Source: Thermogemmata fonticola (GTDB lineage Bacteria; Planctomycetota; Planctomycetia; Gemmatales; Gemmataceae). From it: DNA of 64,000 nucleotides. Under the pieces are notes generated by a model, which saw only the letters and a program-made list of their open reading frames with translations, was not told where the DNA came from and did no database searches. Position numbers and translations under genes: made by a program. The DNA is taken from contig NZ_JACEFB010000009.1 of NCBI RefSeq assembly GCF_013694095.1, positions 1-64,000 on the forward strand, in the 5' to 3' direction. Below, one piece after another: positions 28,101 to 36,509 of the stretch (the first letter of the stretch is position 1; each line of letters opens with the position of its first letter).

Positions 28101-28979
28101 GGCTTGGGGCTGCGCCGCTCCGCCCTGGTGCAGGAGATCCTGGAAAGCCTGCGGCTGCTCTCTCAGCGGCAATTGCAGTGCCGGATCGTCGAGCGGCTTC
28201 TGCCGTTACTGCGGCATCAGCGGGACGCCGCCCCAGAGTTTCTCCGGGACCTGGCTTTGTGCCGTCAAGCTCTCCGCCAGCTCGGCGAACAGTTGGACCG
28301 TCTCAGTCCGGCCTCCACCGCTCCTGCCATGACTGGCCGCCGCCTCCTGCCCTACGGTGCGACCGACGTCCCCACCGCCGCCGACCGCTTACTCCAGCAG
28401 TTGCTCACCCAGCAGCCGGCCCTTTTCGATTCGTGGGAACCGCGCCTCCAGCAGGCTCTGCAACGGAAGTTCCGCGGTTTGGGCAACGTGTGCTTGAAAG
28501 TCGCCGCCAAGGGGGCGGACTTCGCCGCTTGGCTGTTGGAACAATGCCGAGCGGTGATCGATCCTCACCTTCCTCGCCACGATCCCGCCGCCGCCTTCTT
28601 CGAGTGCTTCCCCCCGCCGGAAATGGCCGAAAACGCCTTACGCGAGGCCGTGGATGAAGCCGCCCCGGACCTCCCGGCGGCCCACTCCGAACTCGCCAGC
28701 ACCCCTCGTGCTGTGGCCCTCCTTCCTTCGGGACAAGCAGGCGAACGCCTCCGCCAAATACTGACCGACCTCCGGCCCGACCTGCCTTGGCATCTCCTCA
28801 CCGCTGCCGAGGACCTCTGCCTGTATCGGGAGGAAGAAATCCCTCTGACTGCTCTGCCCCACCTGGGTCCTCTCGGCCAGCAAGCCTACGAGCAACTCCT
28901 GGCTTCGGACCATCCACCCCACAGCCGGGCGGACGTCCCCTGGACGCAGCCTCCGAATGCCTTTGTTCCCACCGCCTGA
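25188..28979 (+). CDS. Ser/Thr protein kinase fused to a tubulin/FtsZ-like domain
   Basis: It is a 1,263-residue two-module protein. Residues about 18-270 are a protein kinase with intact key residues: LGRGGFG loop (24-30), Lys46 (AAK), HLDIKPQN (catalytic Asp148), DFG (165-167) and APE. The HRD Arg is Leu, so activation-loop phosphorylation may not be needed. A Pro/Ser/Ala-rich linker spans about 280-420. From residue about 430 a tubulin-like fold begins: GIIGLGTNGLRVVEAF (near 432) and the phosphate-loop signature GGGSGSG (608-614), equivalent to GGGTGTG of FtsZ/tubulin and seen in the bacterial Tubulin_2 family. The C-terminal part (about 880-1263) is helical and Gln/Leu-rich. No transmembrane segment is seen. 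An FtsZ-type catalytic loop was not identified, so GTP hydrolysis is unproven. Confidence 0.8.
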   Translation: MPLRLVSQEELPAPLSGYRLIERLGRGGFGEVWKVEAPGGLYKAAKFVFGDLQGSDEQSRPAEQELKALRRVREIRHPYVLSLERFDTIEGQLIIVMELADRNLWDRFRECRARGLGGIPRGELLRYMEEAAEAIDLMNIHYQIQHLDIKPQNLFLVANHVKVGDFGLAKLLDGMSATVTGGVTPVYAAPETFEGRVTRFCDQYSLAIVYQELLTGTRPFHGTNTRQLLMQHLSGTPDVEPLPEGDREVIRRALRKVPEERWPSCMEMVQALRASGEGRIVVATGADVPDAEQEARTRPTPPPTHAVSSVGAASALATRMAPPGAGGNPPEAVPPGTVQPPASPAGRSASGVPSAASSVGVPSPVASPRAPGSSTAALITPRLVTPSTLTTSQSVTRLRQDGLGSGPPSQLVNAPRSAPPERTGSGVLIPAGIIGLGTNGLRVVEAFQSLLQQRYSDLRQLPHLRWLGIDTDPQAISSTLSSPALPVVPTPSPGTTATPTQSVLMDNPWFLARLQRPAHYLQHPHLPSVEQWLPPGSLARLGRQPAAAQGMRAFGRLALLDHSRPLLLRLRRELDILLSDQPLQQAAAHTGLTLRSNHPHFFLIADLGGGSGSGMFLELAYWLRRELRRLGCQPRLHALLLLPPADPRLLRSPQTSAALGNACAALRELEYCQSGRGVYETHLDNDEGSWRDSEPPFTSLHFLVRPLHSSSPQQQSWLTDAAYLLFLHLFTPLGRYLQELPRPAFPSAHLAGLYRFDWPRRELLDAAAHRLARLLLQRWNAQDSATYEALRPLVAGWLEQQWSHHGLTTEQLVAAFRHDLTLHLGDDPDRYCDALLQSLRTHTPSASKVDAFAVCQVLDQILRLVGKPQVDPQPEADLRFPQPICDSVFAATYERLLRECDAALSVLAVQMLEMPGYRFAGAEEALRQIEQRWDVQIAALEQTHQDLQRQVRQLYQRLLHLIAQLEQGGTLGLGLRRSALVQEILESLRLLSQRQLQCRIVERLLPLLRHQRDAAPEFLRDLALCRQALRQLGEQLDRLSPASTAPAMTGRRLLPYGATDVPTAADRLLQQLLTQQPALFDSWEPRLQQALQRKFRGLGNVCLKVAAKGADFAAWLLEQCRAVIDPHLPRHDPAAAFFECFPPPEMAENALREAVDEAAPDLPAAHSELASTPRAVALLPSGQAGERLRQILTDLRPDLPWHLLTAAEDLCLYREEEIPLTALPHLGPLGQQAYEQLLASDHPPHSRADVPWTQPPNAFVPTA

Positions 28980-29066
28980 TCTTCCCCCGCGAGTCCATAT
29001 CGTCCCCTTGTTCGTTCGGTTCCCTCATCATTTCGTCTCTAGTTCCAAGCCGTAAAGGCTGTCCGC

Positions 29067-29110
29067 TTGCCTTCGCCACCAGGCCCCTTTGCCTTCGCCA
29101 CCAGGCCCCT
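29067..29110. repeat. Perfect 22-bp tandem duplication
   Basis: Units 29067..29088 and 29089..29110 are identical. Confidence 0.9.
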
Positions 29111-29158
29111 TTCCTCCAGCTCCCCGAACTGGAAAAACCGCCGGCCAGGCTTTGCTCT

Positions 29159-29223
29159 TTCTCTCAGGTGGAAGGGAACCCCCCGGCTTGTTCTCTCAGG
29201 GGAAAAAGGAACCCCCAGGCTTG
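29159..29223. repeat. 32-33-bp tandem duplication
   Basis: Units 29159..29190 and 29191..29223 share TTCTCTCAGG at one end and CGGCTTG or AGGCTTG at the other, with a few substitutions between. Confidence 0.8.
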
Positions 29224-29428
29224 GACCTGGTGAAAAAGACCCACTGACGATTCCGCGTCACCCACCCCACGTCCAGAAGAGTACCAGCCGCCTCCCTTCG
29301 GGGGTTATGAGCAGGCTTTGCGCTGTCCGTTTTTTAAAGGCAGCAGATTGACCGATGATCTCCGGCAGATTATCCTCGAAACGATGCGAACGCAGCCTCG
29401 ACCAAGACACCGCATACAAGCAAAAAAC

Positions 29429-29496
29429 GAGATGGCTGAGGAGAAGATCGCAATCGCTGTAGACGAGACGGCTGGGGAGAGGATCGCAATCGTTGT
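29429..29496. repeat. 36-bp tandem duplication
   Basis: Units begin at 29429 and 29465. Both contain GGCTG then GATCGCAATCG, with scattered substitutions. Confidence 0.75.
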
Positions 29497-29585
29497 TTCC
29501 CCCGAAGTATCCTCGCTGTGCGGAAAAGCTGCATGAAAAGCCAACTGAGGAAAGGGTGAGTTGGAAGTGCCCCAGGAGACCGCCT

Positions 29586-30176
29586 ATGCCGAACGCTGAC
29601 AATCGGTCCGCATCTGACCCCTCGGCGGTTCCCGCTTCCTCTGCGGACGCCTCTGGTGTGCCGTATCCTCACTCCGAAGAGTCCGCCGTGCCGTATCCCA
29701 AGACCGTGCAGGTAGCCGGTGCCGTCTGGATCATCTACGGTATCGTGGCCTTAGTCAATTTGGCATTCCTCATCCTGTTCATTGTGGGGGCAGGCGAGGA
29801 AAAACCCGACGCGGATCGGGAGGCTCAGAAGGCGGCGATTGCTCTGGCCACCTGCTTCGGCATGTTTCAGGCGTTGATTGGCTTGGTATTCATCCACGTC
29901 GGCATCCAGAGCATCCGAGGCACGGCGCGTGATACTTTGGGGAACGGCATCGGTTCGCTTCTGTTCGGCCTGATCAATTTGGCGCAAGGAGGCCGGTTGG
30001 GGATGGCAGGCGACTTCGTCCTGGCCGGGTTCTACTTCCTGTTCGGGGTGCTTCTGATTGGGGCGGGAGTGCTGGCGCTGGCAGGTCGCCGGGAATACCG
30101 CCAGTGGCGCGAGGCCAGTCAGGTCTATCAAGCCTGGCAGGAGGAGCAGAGGCAGGCTCCCCACGGGTCGAGCTAG
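29586..30176 (+). CDS. Small membrane protein with four predicted membrane segments
   Basis: It is a 196-residue protein. About 38 hydrophilic N-terminal residues contain a framed duplication (VPYPHSEE, VPYPKT). Predicted membrane segments follow near residues 40-66, 85-106, 120-135 and 140-165, then a charged tail. AGGAGA lies 7 nt before the ATG at 29586. No family is recognised; the topology resembles small planctomycete membrane proteins of unknown role. It lies downstream of the kinase-tubulin gene after a 606-bp spacer, so co-transcription is uncertain. Confidence 0.65.
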   Translation: MPNADNRSASDPSAVPASSADASGVPYPHSEESAVPYPKTVQVAGAVWIIYGIVALVNLAFLILFIVGAGEEKPDADREAQKAAIALATCFGMFQALIGLVFIHVGIQSIRGTARDTLGNGIGSLLFGLINLAQGGRLGMAGDFVLAGFYFLFGVLLIGAGVLALAGRREYRQWREASQVYQAWQEEQRQAPHGSS

Positions 30177-30467
30177 ATCAGGGACGGTGGCCTGAAGGTA
30201 CCGAGCCAGGCTCCCCGTCGTGCTACTCCAGGTTTACCCAAGTCTCAAAACCCACATGGAAGGGCCTTCCAGGAAGCATCCCTCTGGGCGGGACAAACCA
30301 TCGACTTGAAGAAAGGTTCTGCCAGGCGCTGGGACGCGCGTGTTATCCCGGCTGCTTCTTGCGACATCGCTCCAATGAAGGGATGGGGTGGACAGGGCAT
30401 TCAGGTATCCGCCATGGCGGCAGGGACGGTGCGCGAGCTTGTCGTGCGAATCGAAACCTGGACTGAG

Positions 30468-33400
30468 TCAACGGAGCGAACCCAGGATTGGGGGGACGAG
30501 GCGGAGGAAGCGGCGGGCGAACCACTGGGCTTGTTCTTTCTGGAGGATGGCCCGCTCCTGCGGTTCGCACAGTTGGATGGCGGTGTGCCAATCGGCATCG
30601 GCCCGCTCGTAGCGTTGCAGCATTTCCCAAGCCATAGCTCGTCCCCAGTAGCAATTGCGCAGGAACAGTTGGGCACGCTGGCGATAAGGGGTGCCGTGGA
30701 GCAGGGGGGTGAGCAAAGCGATGGCACGGTGGTAGTCATCGAGGCTGTCCGCGGGGCATCCCCCTCGGCGGCGGAGGTGAGCACGATTGCAATGCATCCC
30801 GCCAAGCGAGAGGCGGTTGCCCAGGTCCTGGGGGTGATTGGCCAGGCGGCGGGAACGGAGAACAATACCTTCTTCGTAGAGCAGCCAGGCCTGGGGCGAT
30901 TGGCCGAGTTGATCGTAGAGCAGAACGAGTTCTCCGATCAGGGTGAGGGTGCGGGGATGTTCAGAACCAAGATGGCGGCGGGTGATCTGGAGGTTTTCCT
31001 CGTAGAGAGCCGCCGCTTCCTGGTGGCGATGGAGTTGGTCGTAAATTTGAGCCAGTAAGCGGCGGGTTTCGAGAGTCAGGGGGTGTTCCCGGCCCAGGCG
31101 GCGGTTCATTGCGGGCAGCAGTTCCTCGACCTGAGCTTGGGCTTGGGGCAATTGCCGGTGCAGGAAGTGAGCGTGAGCGACTTTGAGGCGGATGGCGAAG
31201 GTGTCCGGGTGGTCCGGGCCGAAGTGCTGGAGGGCGGTGTCGAGGACACGCTGAGAGAGGGCGAAGGCATCCCCTGTGCGGTGCAAGGTGAAGAGTGTGC
31301 TGGCCCGGTCCGCCTGAGCGGTGAGGGTGTCGATGTGATGGGGGCCGAGGGTCTGCTCATAGCGGGCGGCCAGCTCTTCGAGAGCGTGCAGGGCTAGCTC
31401 GTGCTGCCCAAGTTTCTGCCAGGTGGCGATGAGGTTGTTGTAGTTGCGGAGAGTCTGGGGATGGTTGGCTCCCAGGGTGCGGAGTTGGCGGCGGCGGGTG
31501 TCGATTTGTAACTCCAGCGCTGGCAGAAGTTGTTCGAGATGGACGTACTGCACGGCGAGGTTGAGGGCCACTTGCAAGGTCGTGGGATGATCCGGTCCGA
31601 GATGCTGCCGGTGGTGGAGATAAAGAGGTTCGAGGATCGCCCGGGCTTCGCGATTGCGGCCCATGTCCGAGAGGGCCACGGCGAGGGTATTGAGGGATTG
31701 CAGGGTGAGCGGGTCAGTCGGCCCGCGGGTGCAGCAGTAGAGGGCATGAGCGGTGCGGAGGAGTTGTTCGGCTTTGGGCAGCTCGCCCAGGTAGAGATAC
31801 GTTTTGCCGAGGGTGTCACGCAGGCGGGCTTCGACGAAGGGATGGTCCGGGAAGGTGGTGGAGAGGTAAGGGAGGGCGAAGTCCAGGGTCTGGCGGAGTG
31901 TGAGGTTATAGCCCCGCCCGCCTTCGATGCCTGCGGGCCGTCCTGCGGCCAGAATGTGCCGTTCGAGGAAGTCAAGCAGGGCCTGGGTTTCGGCCTGCCG
32001 TTGTTGGGCTTCGCGAGCGTGTCGTTCGGCACGCTGCTGAGCGCGTTCCGCTTCGCGTTGGCGGGATTCGGCCAGTTGCTGGGCCTGTTCGGCTTCGAGC
32101 CGGCGGGATTCGGCCAGTTGCTGGGCCGCGCGGGCCTCGGCGGCGGTCTGCTCCGCCCGCAGGTGGTTGTCTTCAGCGCGCTGCTTGGCCAGGCGCTCCG
32201 CTTCCACGGCGCGGCGAGCCTCGATCAGGGCCAGCGTGATCCCCGTGATCCCGAGAAGTAAAACGATTCCCAGAGCGCTGGCGGCATAACCGAGCAAGCG
32301 ACGGCGTCGGCGGCGCTCGGCATCCCGAACGCGATTGGCTGCCCGTTCCGCTTCCGCAGCGCGCAGCCGCTGCTCGACTGTATAGCGATACGAGCTGAGG
32401 CGCTGGGCCACGGCTAGACCATCGGGCGGGCGCTGCTGCGGGTCAATCGCCAGGCAGTCGCAGGCCAGTTGCACCAGCTCCTCATCCGCCCCGCATTGAC
32501 GCAGACGTGTCACAATTTCGTCCGTATCCCCTGTGGCCGCCCGGACAATCATCGTCATCAGGCTTTGGCCGCGGAAAACCTCCTGGCCCGTCAGGATTGC
32601 CGCCAGGATGCCGCCGAGAGCGAAGACGTCCGCACGGGCATCGATCTGTTCCCCCCGTGCTTGTTCCGGCGCCATGTAAGCCGGCGTGCCGACCACCTGT
32701 CCCGCGAGCGTGCGGCTATTCCCTTCCGCCGACACGGGAGCCTGAAGAATGGAGTCCCACTCTGGGCGTTCCGGCCTGCTGTCTCCCTCGCCCGAATCTG
32801 AGGCCGGCTTTCCCGCAGACCCAGGGGAGGGTCCGTCGGGCAGAGGCGAGGGCGAGGCTGGGGAGGAGCTGCCCCGGGGATTGGCAGGGGGACTGCCCTT
32901 GCTTGGGGGAGTGGGAGCGACCGGGGAACTGGAAGAAGCAGGGGCGGGCGGAGCCGAGGCGGGCAAGGCACCATCCGCGGGAGCCGAAGCCGGGAAGTCC
33001 CGCAAAACCTTGGCCACCCCCCAGTCCATGACTTGCACTTCGCCAAACGGGCCGACCATGATATTGCCCGGCTTAAGATCGCGGTGAACGATGCCGTGGG
33101 CATGTGCAAAGCCGATTGCCCGCGCCACCTGCTCAAAGACATCCAGCCAGCGTCCCAACTCTTCCAGAGGGTGGGAGCGCCGGGCCAGGATTTGCGCCAG
33201 CGTTTCGCCGCGGATCAGCTTCATAACCAGATACGGTGGGCCGTCCGCCAATTGCCCCAAAGCATAAACAGGGGGAATGGACGGGTGCGAGAGTTGAGCT
33301 GTGATGCGCGCCTCGGTGACAAACCGCTGGCGGTCGCCATTGGGCAGCAACACCTTGATTGCGACTTCCCGCTGGAATACCTCGTCCCACGCCCGGAAAA

Positions 33401-33578
33401 TCTGTCCCATGCCTCCGCAGCCGATCAAATCGATGACGCGATACCCCGGAATCACGGGCATGGAGGGCGGCACCGGCTCTGAAGGCCGGGGCAGCGCGCC
33501 GGGCAGGCACGACACCGTCGCCGCTGCTGCTGTCCAGGAATCCGGCTGAGCACTCGCGGAGTTATCACATCCGGGCAT
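30468..33578 (-). CDS. Ser/Thr protein kinase with membrane segment, coiled coil and C-terminal TPR array
   Basis: It is 1,036 residues. The kinase domain (about 45-390) has the GCGGMG loop (53-58), Lys75 (VAIK), HRDLKPGN (Asp167) and DWG (185-187, the planctomycete form of DFG). Between DWG and the GTPAYMAPE block (from 297) lies an unusually long Pro/Ser/Ala insertion of about 100 residues in the activation segment. One membrane helix follows (about 430-452), then an Ala/Glu/Gln/Arg coiled coil (455-540) and at least eight TPR units with the LGxxHPxTL spacing, which should face outside the cytoplasm. Such kinases are numerous in planctomycetes; partners are unknown. The ATG at 33578 is preferred to a TTG at 33632 that has no ribosome site. 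Confidence 0.88.
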   Translation of the reverse strand: MPGCDNSASAQPDSWTAAAATVSCLPGALPRPSEPVPPSMPVIPGYRVIDLIGCGGMGQIFRAWDEVFQREVAIKVLLPNGDRQRFVTEARITAQLSHPSIPPVYALGQLADGPPYLVMKLIRGETLAQILARRSHPLEELGRWLDVFEQVARAIGFAHAHGIVHRDLKPGNIMVGPFGEVQVMDWGVAKVLRDFPASAPADGALPASAPPAPASSSSPVAPTPPSKGSPPANPRGSSSPASPSPLPDGPSPGSAGKPASDSGEGDSRPERPEWDSILQAPVSAEGNSRTLAGQVVGTPAYMAPEQARGEQIDARADVFALGGILAAILTGQEVFRGQSLMTMIVRAATGDTDEIVTRLRQCGADEELVQLACDCLAIDPQQRPPDGLAVAQRLSSYRYTVEQRLRAAEAERAANRVRDAERRRRRRLLGYAASALGIVLLLGITGITLALIEARRAVEAERLAKQRAEDNHLRAEQTAAEARAAQQLAESRRLEAEQAQQLAESRQREAERAQQRAERHAREAQQRQAETQALLDFLERHILAAGRPAGIEGGRGYNLTLRQTLDFALPYLSTTFPDHPFVEARLRDTLGKTYLYLGELPKAEQLLRTAHALYCCTRGPTDPLTLQSLNTLAVALSDMGRNREARAILEPLYLHHRQHLGPDHPTTLQVALNLAVQYVHLEQLLPALELQIDTRRRQLRTLGANHPQTLRNYNNLIATWQKLGQHELALHALEELAARYEQTLGPHHIDTLTAQADRASTLFTLHRTGDAFALSQRVLDTALQHFGPDHPDTFAIRLKVAHAHFLHRQLPQAQAQVEELLPAMNRRLGREHPLTLETRRLLAQIYDQLHRHQEAAALYEENLQITRRHLGSEHPRTLTLIGELVLLYDQLGQSPQAWLLYEEGIVLRSRRLANHPQDLGNRLSLGGMHCNRAHLRRRGGCPADSLDDYHRAIALLTPLLHGTPYRQRAQLFLRNCYWGRAMAWEMLQRYERADADWHTAIQLCEPQERAILQKEQAQWFARRFLRLVPPILGSLR

Positions 33579-33727
33579 AGAAAAGTTCCCAGAATCCGAC
33601 CTCGTGGTCGTGGTCCAGCCGCTGTTTCCCAATCGCTAGAGGTTTGTCATCGATCGGGCTGCCGCCACTTTAGTGCATGATACGGGATCATTCCAGTTCC
33701 TCGTAGTTGCGGGATGGACGGAGAGGT

Positions 33728-35392
33728 TCACGCCGGGGATTCTGTTTCGGCAGCAGGGGCAAAATTGAGGCGCTGGTCGAGCACGAAGGTCGCGGCCCGA
33801 TCCACGTGGGGCGGCTCGATGGAGTCCGAGTTGTCCAGATCGGCGATGGTGCGGGCGACGCGGGCCAGACGGTCGGTCAAGCGGGTGGAAATGTTGGCCT
33901 GGGCTACCCTTTGCTTGTAGTGTTCCAATCCTGCGGGGGAGAAGCGGCAGTAGTCCAGGATGCGACCGGCGGGGATGGCGGCGTTGCAGCCGATGGCGGT
34001 GCCTTGGAAGCGGGCCGTCTGGCGGGCGCGGGCAGCTTCCACCTTTTGCCGCAGGAGTTCCGTTTGACCGTCCGTCGTTTCGGAGAAGCGCTCCTCCAGG
34101 GTCAGCGGCTGCAATTCCACCACCAGATCGATGCGGTCGAGCAGCGGTCCGCTGAGGCGCTTCTGATATTTGGCCACAGCCGTGGGGGAACAGGTGCAGC
34201 GCTCCGTGCCCGCGTAGCCGCAGGGGCAGGGATTCATGGCTGCCACCAGGGTGAAGCGGCAGGGGAAGGTGAAGGCGGCGTGGGTGCGGCTGATGGTGAT
34301 CTGCCCGCTTTCCAGCGGCTGGCGCAAGGCTTCCAGAGTATCCCGGCGGAACTCGGGCAGCTCATCAAGGAAGAGGATGCCGAGATGGGCGAGAGTGACT
34401 TCCCCCGGTTGCAGCTTCAAAGTGCCGCCCCCGACAAGGGCCTGCTTGCTGATGGTGTGATGCACCGCCCGGAAGGGACGCTGGGTGACAATTTGGCCGT
34501 CGCGTTCGAGTTGCCCGGCGGCGGAATAGATGCGGGTCAGTTCGATCTGTTCCTCGACGGTGAGCCGGGGCAGGATGCCGGCAATGGCGTTGGCCAACAG
34601 GGATTTGCCCTCCCCTGGCGGCCCAATGAACAAGAGGTTATGGCCCCCGGCGGCACAAAGCAGAGCGGCTTCCTTGGCCTGCTCCTGCCCCTTGATCCGC
34701 CCGAAATCGATCGGCTTTCTCCCGAACGGCTCCAGAGAAATCAACTGATTGAGAACGTTGTCGAAGGTGCGTTTCCCCTGGAAAAACTCGATGACTTCAT
34801 CCAGCATGCTGACGGCGGCGATGCGGCCGTGCTGCCGGCCCGGGGAAGCGGCGATGAGTGCGCATTCCCGTTCGTTGCCCGTCGGCACAATCAGCGTCTG
34901 TTCAGGCCGGGTCGCTTCCGCGATGGCCAAAATCCCCGGCACCCGCCGCACTTCCCCGTGCAAACCCAGCTCGCCCACCAGCACGTAATCCCCCTCCACC
35001 GTGGGGGGCAGGTCCGGCAAGTAACCGGCACATTGTAACAGGATGATGGCCAGGGGGAGGTCCAGCCACGAACCGTACTTGGACATCATCGCCGGCGTGC
35101 AGTGAACCTGAATAATCACGGGGGACTTGCTCATGCCGTACTTGGTCAAAGCTGCGTTGATCCGTAACAGGGCTTGCTGGGCATCCCCCCGCTCCATGCC
35201 AGTGATGACCACGGCGTTCGGCCAGGACCGCGGAGTAGGCAGCACCTCCACTGCCCGCGCCTGAATCTCCACAATCTGCCCTTTCAAGCCGTGCAAAAAG
35301 CCAGCGTTGAGTGAATGCTCCTGGCGTAATAAGTGTCCGAATTCCTCTTCCCGCTGGCGTTTTTTGTCCTGGGGAGAACGGTCCGATGGCAT
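33728..35392 (-). CDS. comM: Mg-chelatase-like AAA+ ATPase ComM/YifB
   Basis: It is a hexameric helicase that promotes branch migration during uptake and recombination of DNA in competent bacteria; here the role is inferred from family. It is 554 residues. An N-terminal Lon-protease-like domain (ChlI) runs to about residue 200. The AAA+ core follows, with Walker A GPPGEGKS (near 262), Walker B ILFLDELPEF (near 335), and the zinc-type Cys cluster NPCPCGYAGTERCTCS (near 400). AGGAG lies 8 nt before the start. It lies in a minus-strand series hemF-ruvC-comM-kinase with gaps of 100-400 bp. The ruvC neighbour is suggestive of shared DNA-recombination work. Confidence 0.92.
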   Translation of the reverse strand: MPSDRSPQDKKRQREEEFGHLLRQEHSLNAGFLHGLKGQIVEIQARAVEVLPTPRSWPNAVVITGMERGDAQQALLRINAALTKYGMSKSPVIIQVHCTPAMMSKYGSWLDLPLAIILLQCAGYLPDLPPTVEGDYVLVGELGLHGEVRRVPGILAIAEATRPEQTLIVPTGNERECALIAASPGRQHGRIAAVSMLDEVIEFFQGKRTFDNVLNQLISLEPFGRKPIDFGRIKGQEQAKEAALLCAAGGHNLLFIGPPGEGKSLLANAIAGILPRLTVEEQIELTRIYSAAGQLERDGQIVTQRPFRAVHHTISKQALVGGGTLKLQPGEVTLAHLGILFLDELPEFRRDTLEALRQPLESGQITISRTHAAFTFPCRFTLVAAMNPCPCGYAGTERCTCSPTAVAKYQKRLSGPLLDRIDLVVELQPLTLEERFSETTDGQTELLRQKVEAARARQTARFQGTAIGCNAAIPAGRILDYCRFSPAGLEHYKQRVAQANISTRLTDRLARVARTIADLDNSDSIEPPHVDRAATFVLDQRLNFAPAAETESPA

Positions 35393-35781
35393 CGCCGCAA
35401 CTCCTCTTCATCCACCCCCTTCGGTCCCAATGGCCGCAAAATCATCCTCATTGTAACCCGCCTCCGCTTTCCTACCAGCCAGGAAGTCGGCCGAAATGTT
35501 CGGGACCGAATCGCGGAAAACGGACGGCATCCATGTTTGAAATTAATAAACAGATTTTTTTTGAGGGCAAATTTGACAATGTGTACCCGTCCGCGGTGAG
35601 GTCGGCGGAACACACCCTGCCGCCAGAAAAGAGCTGGCACCAGCCCCTTGTGTCGAGCGGACGGAATCGCTTGCCGGAGGCATAGCACTGAGACGGGAAC
35701 GCCAGGGCACCTGGAGGGTCGGCTTCACCAGGGGGGTGGGGGGGTGGCGCTGGGAGAACGGATGGAGCGGGTGGCAGAGGA
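35393..35781. other. Intergenic region with an AT-rich core
   Basis: These 389 bp lie between ruvC and comM. A strongly AT-rich patch at 35538..35582 includes a plus-strand TTGACA (35573) with no matching -10. On the minus strand, TTGCCC and ATTAAT at 17-bp spacing (35542..35570) could serve comM. I see no gene. Confidence 0.45.
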
Positions 35782-36408
35782 TCAGGAGGAGGGAGGGGGA
35801 ACCGGCAGGGAGCGCGCGCTGGCGAGGAAGTGACAGAGGGCGACGGCGAGGGCATCGGCCACGTCCGGGGGCTGGGGCAAGCGATCCAGGCGCAACTGGG
35901 CGGCGATGGCATACTGGATTTGGGTTTTGCTGGCGCGTCCGCTGCCGGTGATCAGCTTTTTGATCCGAGTGGCGGGATAACCGACGACGGGCAGTCCGCG
36001 AACGGCCCCGGCGAGCAGGAAGACGCCGCGGGCATGGGCCATGAGGATGGCCGTGCGAGGGTGGGCGTAATGGGCGTAGAGTTGCTCGACAGCCAGGGCC
36101 GCCGGTTGCCACTCCTCCAGGACCTCGACCAGGCCGTCGTGGAGGATGCGGAGGCGTTCGGCCAATGCCTCAGCGCGGCGGCGGGCGGGCGGCGCGCGCA
36201 AGACACCGGCTTCGCAAACCTGGGGTTGCCAGGCGTGCTGTTCGCGCACGGCCTCGAGCACCGCGTAGCCGGTCCGGTGCAGTCCAGGGTCCAAACCCAC
36301 CACGCGCCAGGGTCCTGCGGGCGGCAGAGAGGCGGTCGGAGTTGGTAAGGTTCGCTCTTCGTGCGTCTGATCCGCCACGGAACAGGTCCGAGAAGACAGG
36401 GAAGACAC
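35782..36408 (-). CDS. ruvC: Crossover junction endodeoxyribonuclease RuvC
   Basis: It resolves Holliday junctions by paired nicks. The four acidic catalytic residues are visible: Asp in GLDPGLHRTGY, Glu in LAVEQLYAH, and two Asp in PPDVADALAVALCH. The start is uncertain: the frame opens with GTG at 36408, but the conserved domain begins about 36 residues later (WRVVGLDPG), so a later start would give the normal length of about 170. ruvA and ruvB are not in the window. comM lies 390 bp downstream and hemF 100 bp upstream, all on the minus strand. Confidence 0.9.
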   Translation of the reverse strand: MSSLSSRTCSVADQTHEERTLPTPTASLPPAGPWRVVGLDPGLHRTGYAVLEAVREQHAWQPQVCEAGVLRAPPARRRAEALAERLRILHDGLVEVLEEWQPAALAVEQLYAHYAHPRTAILMAHARGVFLLAGAVRGLPVVGYPATRIKKLITGSGRASKTQIQYAIAAQLRLDRLPQPPDVADALAVALCHFLASARSLPVPPPSS

Positions 36409-36509
36409 AGGGGCGATCCCTCGCGTTGAGTCGGGCGAGAAAGCCAGCGGGGCTGGTCTCTCTCATTTGGCCCGTTGGCAAGCCTCCTACAGGGCCGGCA
36501 GGTCGCCGC

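Larger units (their letters stand above)
28980..29585. other. Long intergenic region made largely of locus-specific duplications
   Basis: These 606 bp carry three unrelated tandem duplications (listed separately). No open frame here has a ribosome site plus recognisable protein. A terminator for the kinase-tubulin gene is not obvious. Confidence 0.6.

Noticed and set aside
30257-30271. 15-bp palindrome (TGGAAGGGCCTTCCA) as a terminator
   Set aside because: It has no loop and no T-run; more likely chance or a protein site.
33579-33632. TTG start for the kinase-TPR protein
   Set aside because: No ribosome site; the ATG at 33578 gives a full kinase domain.
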